Below, one piece after another: positions 25,840-32,054 of a stretch of 32,054 bases of DNA. The DNA is from an uncultured Prevotellaceae bacterium (GTDB taxonomy: Bacteria > Bacteroidota > Bacteroidia > Bacteroidales > Bacteroidaceae), in contig CAMAFX010000025.1 in the NCBI GenBank assembly GCA_945833925.1, positions 1-32,054 of the forward strand, read 5' to 3'. Made by a program: the position numbers and the translations under genes. Each line of letters begins with the position of its first letter. The stretch's first letter is position 1. Under the pieces are notes generated by a model. It was given only the letters and a program-made list of their open reading frames with translations, made no database searches and had not been told where the DNA came from.

Positions 25840-28011
25840 TCAGTTGGCATTCTCCGACATGAACTTGATGCGTACCAGTCGCACCTCCTCCTCCGTGTAG
25901 TCTGCTCCGAGTTCGTCGAGCGCATCGTCCACGTTGTCCGTCTTCGAGTCCTCGTGGAAGTAATCGTAAATCTCCCACATGTGGTCCTCGTCCATCACTT
26001 CCTCTATGTAGTAGTCGATGTTAAGCTTCGTGCCACTCTTCACGATAGCGTATATCTCATTCAGCAGGTCTTCATACTCCAGACCCTCGGCGCGTGCAAT
26101 ATCTCTGAGCGACAGTTTCCTGTCAATTCTCTGTATGATGCTCACCTTCAGTTTCGACTTGTTCGCCACGACGCGCACACGCATCTCGTCGGGCCGCTCG
26201 ATGTCGTTCTCCTCGCAGTACTTCGCTATCAGGTCGCAGAACACTTTGCCGTACCTCTGCACCTTGCCCTCGCCTACTCCGATGATGTTGAGCAGCTGGG
26301 CTGTATTAACGGGATACTGCGTAGCCATATCCTCGAGCGAGTTGTCCTGGAAGATGACATAGGGCGGAATGCCAAGGCGCACACTTTCCTTGTGACGGAG
26401 ATCGCGCAGCATACTCAGCAATGTCTCGTCCAGTGCTGACGTTGTCGAACCTGCTTCCGGATCGTAGTCGGTGAACTCGCGGTCCTCGCTCATCATGAAG
26501 GTGACCGGCTTTGAGATGAACGCCTTGCCGGCAGCGGTCAGCCTGATCTGTCCGTACGTCTCGATGTCCTTTGACATATATCCCGCCAGGATGCCTTGTC
26601 TCACAACGGCGTTCCAGAACGACATGTTGTGGTCGTCGCCTATGCCGAAGCATTCCAATTCGTTGTGATGGTGCGAGCGTATGTCCTCGTTTTCTCGTCC
26701 TATAAGAACATTTATCAGATAGTCCACCTTGAAATGCTCCTTCACGTCGCGCACCACGATAAGAGCGCGTCTCAGTTCGTCCTGTCCGTCGAAGAACTCA
26801 TGCGGATGCAGGCAGTTGTCGCAGTTGTGGCAGTTCTCCTCGTGATACTCCTCCCCGAAATAATGCAGAAGCACCTTGCGCCGGCACACGTTCGTCTCGG
26901 CATAAGTCGCAGTCTCCTGCAACTGCTGCCTGCCGATATCCATCTCCGCAACGGGCTTGCCCTCCATGAACTTCTCCAGTTTCACGAGGTCCTTCTTCGT
27001 ATAGAAGGCAAGGCAATGACCTTCGCCTCCGTCTCTTCCGGCGCGTCCCGTCTCCTGGTAATAACCTTCAAGACTCTTCGGGATGTCATAGTGTATCACG
27101 TAACGAACATCCGGCTTGTCGATACCCATTCCGAAGGCGATGGTTGCCACGATGACGTCGATACGCTCCATGATGAAGTCGTCCTGCGTCTGCGAACGAA
27201 CGGCGTTCTCCATGCCAGCATGGTATGCCAGCGCCCTGATGTCGTTCGCCTTGAGCACCTCTGCCAGATCCTCCACCCTCTTTCGACTCAGACAGTATAT
27301 GATGCCGCTCTTGCCGGGACGCTGCCTGATGAACTTGACGATATCCTTATCCACGTCCTTTGTCTTGGGGCGTACTTCGTAGTATAGGTTGGGGCGGTTG
27401 AACGAACTCCTGAACTCGACGGCGTCGGGCATTCCGAGGTTCTTCTTGATGTCCTGGCGCACCTTGTCCGTCGCTGTTGCCGTAAGCGCAATGATAGGCG
27501 CCTTGCCTATCTGGTTCACCAAAGGCCGTATGTTTCTGTATTCCGGACGGAAGTCATGCCCCCATTCCGAGATGCAGTGAGCCTCGTCCACGGCATAGAA
27601 AGAAATCTTGATGCTCTTCAGGTATTCCACGTTCTCCTCCTTTGTGAGCGACTCGGGAGCCACGTAAAGCAGTTTGGTGATACCCTTCGAGATGTCACTC
27701 TTCACCTGGTCTATCGCCGCACGTGTCAGCGAGGAGTTGATGCAGTGTGCTATGCCGTCGTTCTCGCTGACCTGCCTTATGGCGTCGACCTGGTTCTTCA
27801 TCAGGGCTATCAGCGGTGAGATGATTATGGCAGTGCCCTCCATGAGCAGGGCGGGCAACTGGTAGCATAGCGACTTGCCTCCGCCCGTTGGCATGAGCAC
27901 GAATGTATCCTTGCCATCGAGCACACTTCGTATTATCGCCTCCTGGTCACCCTTGAAGGCGTCGAATCCGAAATACCGTTTGAGTTGTTCGTTAAGATTT
28001 AAATTTTTCAC
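25840..28011 (-). CDS. recQ: ATP-dependent DNA helicase RecQ
   Basis: RecQ unwinds DNA 3' to 5' in recombination and fork repair. The helicase core shows Walker A in MPTGGGKS (40-47), the DEAH box with EAHCISEWGHDFRPEYR (142 onward), and motif VI as QETGRAGRDG (319-328). The RQC region has the zinc ligands Cys376, Cys394, Cys397 and Cys400 in CHNCDNC. An HRDC domain lies at roughly 530-607. The last 110 residues are a helical extension common in the 720-residue Bacteroidetes form. The start codon is GTG at 28011, as no in-frame ATG lies close upstream. A promoter lies inside the clpX-recQ inverted repeat. Confidence 0.97.
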   Translation of the reverse strand: MKNLNLNEQLKRYFGFDAFKGDQEAIIRSVLDGKDTFVLMPTGGGKSLCYQLPALLMEGTAIIISPLIALMKNQVDAIRQVSENDGIAHCINSSLTRAAIDQVKSDISKGITKLLYVAPESLTKEENVEYLKSIKISFYAVDEAHCISEWGHDFRPEYRNIRPLVNQIGKAPIIALTATATDKVRQDIKKNLGMPDAVEFRSSFNRPNLYYEVRPKTKDVDKDIVKFIRQRPGKSGIIYCLSRKRVEDLAEVLKANDIRALAYHAGMENAVRSQTQDDFIMERIDVIVATIAFGMGIDKPDVRYVIHYDIPKSLEGYYQETGRAGRDGGEGHCLAFYTKKDLVKLEKFMEGKPVAEMDIGRQQLQETATYAETNVCRRKVLLHYFGEEYHEENCHNCDNCLHPHEFFDGQDELRRALIVVRDVKEHFKVDYLINVLIGRENEDIRSHHHNELECFGIGDDHNMSFWNAVVRQGILAGYMSKDIETYGQIRLTAAGKAFISKPVTFMMSEDREFTDYDPEAGSTTSALDETLLSMLRDLRHKESVRLGIPPYVIFQDNSLEDMATQYPVNTAQLLNIIGVGEGKVQRYGKVFCDLIAKYCEENDIERPDEMRVRVVANKSKLKVSIIQRIDRKLSLRDIARAEGLEYEDLLNEIYAIVKSGTKLNIDYYIEEVMDEDHMWEIYDYFHEDSKTDNVDDALDELGADYTEEEVRLVRIKFMSENAN

Positions 28012-28020
28012 GGTGGGTAT

Positions 28021-28094
28021 AAAGTTTTGGCCTTTGTTTGTCTATACAAAGTTATACAAAAAACTTTATAAAAGACCAAACAAAGGCCAACTTT
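28021..28094. repeat. Inverted repeat between clpX and recQ
   Basis: The arms are at 28021-28043 and 28073-28094. The core TTGGCCTTTGTTTG is matched by CAAACAAAGGCCAA, with one bulged base near the loop. A second pairing is also possible: TATAAAGTTTT (28018-28028) with AAAACTTTATA (28060-28070), an 11-bp perfect match. The two foldings are mutually exclusive. The element may end clpX transcription. Confidence 0.7.
28047..28080 (-). promoter_or_regulatory. recQ promoter inside the inverted repeat
   Basis: The minus strand has TAACTTTG (28054-28047) as -7 box and TTTG (28080-28077) 22 bases upstream. The transcript would start near 28040, leaving a leader of about 30 bases before the GTG. Confidence 0.5.
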
Positions 28095-28146
28095 TTTTGA
28101 ACAAATCAGCAAATTTGCCTATTTCCTGGTGGAAAAGCACGCAAAC

Positions 28147-29391
28147 TTACACGGCTGCAGGCAGGTTTACCTTATTCAGTTGCTGCTCTGCGTATTCCTT
28201 TGTCACCGTGAAGGACTTCTTCTTCCACGACGTACTCTCGAACTGTGCATCCATCATCACTGCCTCCATTATGGAGCGCAGACCGCGGGCTCCGAGCTTG
28301 TACTCTACTGCCTTGTCAACCATGTACTCCAGTGCATCGTTGTCGAAGTTCAGCGTGATGCCGTCCATCTCGAACAGCTTTACCTGCTGCTTCACGAGCG
28401 AGTTCTTCGGCTCAGTCAGTATGTTACGCAAAGCCTGACGGTCGAGAGGGTTCAGGTAAGTGAGTACCGGCAGACGGCCAATAATCTCGGGTATCAGTCC
28501 GAAGCTCTTCAGGTCCTGGGGCAGGATGTACTTCATCAGGTTGTCGCGGTCGAGCTGACTTACCGTTGTCACCTTGTCGAATCCCACGACATGCGTGTTC
28601 ATTCGCTGGGCAATCTTCCTTTCTATTCCGTCGAAGGCTCCGCCGCATATAAATAGGATATTACGCGTGTCCACGTGTATATAGTCCTGATCGGGATGCT
28701 TGCGTCCTCCCTTTGGCGGAACGTTGACCATGCTGCCCTCCAGAAGTTTCAGCATAGCTTGCTGCACGCCCTCGCCGCTCACGTCGCGTGTGATGCTTGG
28801 GTTGTCGCTCTTGCGCGCCACCTTGTCTATCTCGTCGATGAAAACGATGCCACGCTGTGCAGCCTCCACGTCGTAGTCAGCCACCTGAAGCAGGCGCGAC
28901 AGGATGCTCTCCACGTCCTCGCCCACATAACCGGCCTCGGTGAACACCGTGGCGTCAACGATGGTGAAAGGCACCTTCAGAAGCTTGGCGATAGAGCGTG
29001 CAATGAGGGTCTTGCCAGTACCTGTCGGACCAACCATTATCACATTGCTCTTCTCAATCTCCACGCCGTCAGCCTCCTTGGGCTGTGCCAATCGCTTGTA
29101 ATGATTATAGACAGCCACGGCAAGATAGCGCTTGGCGTCGTCCTGTCCGATGATGTACTGGTCGAGGTACTCCTTTATCTGGCGTGGCTTGGGAACCTCC
29201 TTGAGGTTGGTCTCAAACTCCCCTCCTGCCTTAGGGAGTGCTTCCTCCTCGTCCAGATTATCGCAGACAATCTGATACGCCTGACGTGCGCAAGAGTCAC
29301 AGATGTAACCATTTACGCCCGAAATCATCATCTTCACCTGACGGTCTGTCTTACCGCAGAAAGAACAAGTATTCAAACCTTTCTTTGCCAT
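28147..29391 (-). CDS. clpX: ATP-dependent Clp protease ATP-binding subunit ClpX
   Basis: ClpX is the AAA+ unfoldase that feeds substrates into ClpP. The N-terminal zinc-binding domain has Cys9, Cys12, Cys31 and Cys34. Walker A is GPTGTGKT (121-128) and Walker B is [10 protein letters not shown]. The pore region reads [13 protein letters not shown]. The loop that docks to ClpP is VGF in THVVGFDKV, a mild variant of the usual [16 protein letters not shown] is the sensor 2 region. The 414 residues are a normal length. Its ATG overlaps the clpP stop as TAATG, which suggests translational coupling. Confidence 0.98.
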   Translation of the reverse strand: MAKKGLNTCSFCGKTDRQVKMMISGVNGYICDSCARQAYQIVCDNLDEEEALPKAGGEFETNLKEVPKPRQIKEYLDQYIIGQDDAKRYLAVAVYNHYKRLAQPKEADGVEIEKSNVIMVGPTGTGKTLIARSIAKLLKVPFTIVDATVFTEAGYVGEDVESILSRLLQVADYDVEAAQRGIVFIDEIDKVARKSDNPSITRDVSGEGVQQAMLKLLEGSMVNVPPKGGRKHPDQDYIHVDTRNILFICGGAFDGIERKIAQRMNTHVVGFDKVTTVSQLDRDNLMKYILPQDLKSFGLIPEIIGRLPVLTYLNPLDRQALRNILTEPKNSLVKQQVKLFEMDGITLNFDNDALEYMVDKAVEYKLGARGLRSIMEAVMMDAQFESTSWKKKSFTVTKEYAEQQLNKVNLPAAV

Positions 29392-30059
29392 TACTTTCTA
29401 TTTAGAACACGGTCAATCATACCGTAATCGAGAGCCTCCTGAGCTGTCATCCAGTAGTCGCGGTCGCTGTCTGCCCACACCTTGTCGAAATCAGTGTGCG
29501 AGTGGTTGGCGATGATTGTGTAAAGTTCCTTCTTCAACTTCTGAATCTCGCGTGCAGTTATCTCTATGTCACTCGCCTGACCCTGTGCGCCACCCATCGG
29601 CTGATGAATCATCACACGGCTGTGAGTCAGTGCCGAGCGCTTGCCTTCCTGTCCTGCCACCAGCAGAACGGCTGCCATAGAGGCTGCCATGCCGGTGCAG
29701 ATGGTTGCCACGTCGCTCTGTATGAACTGCATGGTGTCGTAGATGCCGAGTCCGGCATACACGCTGCCGCCAGGTGAGTTGATGTATATGCTAATATCCT
29801 TGCCCGGGTCGGCGCTATCCAAGTATAACAGCTGAGCCTGCAAGGTATTTGCCGTATAATCGTCAATCTGTGTGCCCAGGAAGATGATTCTATCCATCAT
29901 CAGTCGGCTGAACACGTCCATCTGAGTCACGTTCAACTGACGCTCCTCGAGAATGTATGGGTTCAGGTACTGGTTCTGCATAGAGATAACGTCGTGCAGT
30001 ACCATACTGTCAACTCCCATCTTCTTGGTAGCAAATTTTTCAAAATCGTTCTGTATCAT
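29391..30059 (-). CDS. clpP: ATP-dependent Clp protease proteolytic subunit ClpP
   Basis: ClpP is a barrel-shaped serine protease that degrades proteins unfolded by ClpX. From the ATG at 30059 the protein has 222 residues. The alternative two codons upstream is TTG. The catalytic triad is visible: Ser127 in [11 protein letters not shown], His152 in SRVMIHQP and Asp197 in [25 protein letters not shown] is the oxyanion region. The N-terminus of about 30 residues before RIIFLG is longer than in E. coli and may be a propeptide. It lies 64 bases after tig, in the conserved tig-clpP-clpX order. Confidence 0.98.
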   Translation of the reverse strand: MIQNDFEKFATKKMGVDSMVLHDVISMQNQYLNPYILEERQLNVTQMDVFSRLMMDRIIFLGTQIDDYTANTLQAQLLYLDSADPGKDISIYINSPGGSVYAGLGIYDTMQFIQSDVATICTGMAASMAAVLLVAGQEGKRSALTHSRVMIHQPMGGAQGQASDIEITAREIQKLKKELYTIIANHSHTDFDKVWADSDRDYWMTAQEALDYGMIDRVLNRK

Positions 30060-30123
30060 GTGCAACGAGTTAAAATTTCCTTTAGTTTGACGAGTTATTC
30101 AACGCTTGAAGGTGCTCCGGCAA

Positions 30124-31470
30124 TTACTGGAACATCTTGTTGAACTCCTCCATTGAGACGGTCTTCTCTGTCATCTTGACTGTCTCCTTTGCCTTGGCAA
30201 CAATCTTTCTCTCGACGGTGCGAGCCACAAGACCCTCTGCCTGGTTCTTGTCCTTGAGCATTGACTGAGCGTAGTTCTCAAGTGCATCCTCGGGAACGTT
30301 CTGCATGCCGTACTGAGCGAACTGCATGCGAGCTACCATCTTGGCTGTCTCGAGAACGTCTGCCTGCTCTACCTTCAGACCGAACTGATCGCTCAACTGC
30401 TCCTTGATGAGGTGCCATGTCAGCTCCTTGATGCTTGCCTTGTACTCCTCCTCGCTGATCTCCTTGTCGGGGTTGTTCAGCTTCATCACACGGTGCAGCA
30501 TTGCGTCTGGATAGACAACCTCGCCGATGCGTCCCTCGAGGTAAGTGCGGAGGTCGAGGCCGAACTTGTAGTCGCTGTCGTTCTTGTACTCTGCCTCAAG
30601 ACCCTCCTTGATGGCAGCGCGGAACTCCTCCTCGCTCTTGATCTTGCCCTCGCCGAATGTCATGTCGTAAAGCTCCTGACCCAGCTCTGCTGGTACGTAG
30701 CGGCTGATTTCCTCAATCTGGAAACTGAAGTCGCCGGTCATCTCCTTAGCCTGCTCCTTCTCAATCTTCAACAGGCTTGAGAGCTCTACCTCGCTGCCGT
30801 CGTATGCCTTGTGGAGGTTCAATGTCAGGACATCGTTAACCTTAGCTGACTCGAACTTCTTCTTCTCGTCCTCGTTCTTGAAGTAGTCAGGCAGCATTAC
30901 TGCGCCCTCAACCTGCAGACCACCCTCGAGGATGCTGCCGTTCTCGTCAAGCTGACCGAGAATACCCTTCACCATATCGCGGCTCTGGTACTCCTGAACC
31001 TTCTCCTGACGGCCTGCACGACCCTGGTAAGTCTTCACCTGCTGGTCAACCATCTCGTCGGTAACGGTGATGTTGTAGTAGTCTACTGTATCCTTGTCTG
31101 AGATCTTAGCGTCGAACTCTGGTGCAAGTGCAATGTCGAACACGAATACCAATGGAGCGTCGCCCTCGAGGTCTACGTTGCCCTGCTTCTCGCTTGGAAG
31201 AGCCTCGCCCAGAATATTCAGTTTCTCCTCGCGGATGTAGCCGTACAGCTTATCGCCAAGCAGCTTGTTAACCTGCTCTGCGGTTACCTCGCCGCCGAAG
31301 CGTTTCTTCAGCAGGCTCATTGGAACCTGACCTGGACGGAAACCTGGCAACTGTGCCTTCTTTCTAATTTCCTTCAGTGCTTTCTCCACATTTGCTGCAT
31401 AGTCAGCCTTCTCCATCTCTACGGTGATGAGTCCGTTCACTGCATCTACCTTCTCAAATTTTACGTTCAT
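30124..31470 (-). CDS. tig: Trigger factor
   Basis: Trigger factor is a ribosome-associated chaperone that meets nascent chains at the exit tunnel. The ribosome-docking motif is clear as GFRPGQVPMSLLKKRFG (43-59). The middle domain (about 150-245) can be aligned to the FKBP fold only loosely (LDENGSILEGG, AKVNDVLTLNL). The usual prolyl isomerase residues are not evident. The C-terminal helical arms (about 250-430) are lysine- and glutamate-rich. The 448 residues are close to the 432 of E. coli. A strong promoter precedes it, so it leads the tig-clpP-clpX operon. Confidence 0.95.
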   Translation of the reverse strand: MNVKFEKVDAVNGLITVEMEKADYAANVEKALKEIRKKAQLPGFRPGQVPMSLLKKRFGGEVTAEQVNKLLGDKLYGYIREEKLNILGEALPSEKQGNVDLEGDAPLVFVFDIALAPEFDAKISDKDTVDYYNITVTDEMVDQQVKTYQGRAGRQEKVQEYQSRDMVKGILGQLDENGSILEGGLQVEGAVMLPDYFKNEDEKKKFESAKVNDVLTLNLHKAYDGSEVELSSLLKIEKEQAKEMTGDFSFQIEEISRYVPAELGQELYDMTFGEGKIKSEEEFRAAIKEGLEAEYKNDSDYKFGLDLRTYLEGRIGEVVYPDAMLHRVMKLNNPDKEISEEEYKASIKELTWHLIKEQLSDQFGLKVEQADVLETAKMVARMQFAQYGMQNVPEDALENYAQSMLKDKNQAEGLVARTVERKIVAKAKETVKMTEKTVSMEEFNKMFQ

Positions 31471-31569
31471 TGTTTTTATGTTTTAATTTGTTTGTTTTCT
31501 ACTTGCCAAATGATGGCTTTCCGTGCCTCGCTCGGTACGCGAGTCTGCACTTTCACCATAAAAAGCGTG

Positions 31570-31601
31570 CAAAGATACGACATTTTTTCAAGTTTTCCAA
31601 A
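31570..31601 (-). promoter_or_regulatory. tig-clpP-clpX promoter
   Basis: The minus strand carries TTTG (31601-31598), a 20-base spacer and TATCTTTG (31577-31570), an ideal Bacteroidetes promoter. The leader to the tig ATG would be about 90-95 bases. Confidence 0.82.
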
Positions 31602-31639
31602 CTTTAACCAAATTTTGTATACATACATTATAATGCGTG

Positions 31640-31930
31640 CGCGAAACGGACTCACAACACCCATCCGTCTCCCACCCTTCAGCGTTGCATTGCCTCAGCC
31701 ATCACATTATGTAAAGAGATTTCACATTCGCCAAGATCCCGATTTTCACCGTTTACGGCAATCTCTGCGCCATGCGAACATGGGTGTCATACGCCACGCA
31801 AGAACCCGCTCACGACGGCGAGTCTCAACCCCCTCCACCTCCACATCAAGCCACATTCTCCACCCCTTGACACAGTTTTGACAGACGGCGCACAAGACAG
31901 TGACTTACAACAAGATAAACAGCCATCGGC
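31640..31930. other. G/C-rich non-coding stretch of unknown nature
   Basis: This roughly 290-base stretch has no credible coding frame on either strand. A 129-codon plus-strand frame crosses the tig promoter and shows no domain. The minus strand is G-rich at about 31820-31870 (GGGGTGGAG and GGAGGTGGAGGGGG). A short hairpin, CCATG-CGAA-CATGG, sits at 31770-31783 and reads with a UUCG loop on the minus strand. I cannot assign it to a known RNA class. Confidence 0.4.
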
Positions 31931-31954
31931 CTTATTTCAATATTTGTCTTGAAT

Positions 31955-32044
31955 GAAAAAAATTTTTTTCACTACAGAAAAAAATTTTTTTTCGCTGCAT
32001 AAAAAAAATTTCTTCCACGCGGAAAAAATAATTTTCTGCTGCAG
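31955..32044. repeat. Phased A/T-block array
   Basis: Four blocks of the type GAAAAAAATTTTTTTC begin at 31955, 31977, 32000 and 32022, separated by short GC-containing spacers (ACTACA, GCTGCA, ACGCG, GCTGCA). The first block is a perfect 16-bp palindrome. The spacing is 22-23 bp, about two helical turns. Confidence 0.8.
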
Positions 32045-32054
32045 AACTTTCCAT

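Noticed and set aside
31492..31881. Plus-strand frame of 129 codons at the right end
   Set aside because: It runs across the tig promoter in antisense, has no domain, and its composition is Arg/Ser-rich as expected from non-coding DNA.
31640..31930. tmRNA, RNase P RNA or SRP RNA
   Set aside because: None of the conserved core motifs of these RNAs could be found on either strand.
31932..32054. Possible 40-codon minus-strand gene starting at the last base of the window
   Set aside because: It is made mostly of the A7T7 array (Lys, Asn, Phe, Ile) and has no family resemblance. The ATG at the edge may be chance.

Overview
The window looks like a chromosomal segment of a Bacteroidales bacterium, most likely Prevotella or a close relative. 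The clues are promoter elements of the Bacteroidetes type (TTTG, about 20 bases, TAnnTTTG), the lack of Shine-Dalgarno sequences, an OmpA-type outer membrane protein, an OstA-like protein beside SurA-like foldases, and the tig-clpP-clpX-recQ and rhamnose gene orders. The genus is an inference from protein character, not from a database search. Apart from one large divergent gene, every gene lies on the minus strand. No phage, insertion sequence, CRISPR array or rRNA was seen.

Region 1 (1-5535) is an L-rhamnose catabolic operon transcribed leftward: rhaB (kinase), rhaA (isomerase), an MFS sugar transporter, rhaD (aldolase) and rhaM (mutarotase, cut by the window edge). Together they import rhamnose, interconvert its anomers, isomerise it to rhamnulose, phosphorylate it and split it to DHAP and lactaldehyde. 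The transporter is an MFS permease, not a RhaT-type protein. A 32-bp-arm inverted repeat lies just upstream of the transporter gene, and a partial copy lies just downstream.

Region 2 (5580-9592) holds one divergent gene of 1257 codons. It joins a GT-A-like domain, a GT2 glycosyltransferase, a HIT-like DUF4922 domain and a SpoIID/LytB domain, with no signal peptide or membrane segment. This is the most unusual protein here. It is followed by a 22-bp repeat cluster and a strong bidirectional terminator.

Region 3 (9655-15704) holds tRNA-Val(UAC), purB, an rRNA pseudouridine synthase with a repetitive Arg/Gly-rich N-terminus, and asnS, probably co-transcribed; trpS lies upstream with its own promoter. 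The end of trpS is present as three tandem 65-bp copies. A 15-bp minisatellite and a small duplication of the purB end sit between purB and the pseudouridine synthase.

Region 4 (15728-24009) encodes envelope functions and mismatch repair: an OmpA-family protein, then a likely operon of a parvulin-type foldase, a SurA-like foldase, an OstA/LptA-like protein, a 98-residue single-span membrane protein and mutL. This MutL lacks the usual endonuclease motifs.

Region 5 (24144-31601) has guaB, recQ and the protein quality-control genes tig-clpP-clpX. The last 450 bases have no credible gene. They hold a G/C-rich stretch of unknown nature and a phased array of A7T7 blocks at 22-23 bp spacing. Much of the novelty in this window is in the repeats between genes, several of which duplicate the 3' end of the adjoining gene.
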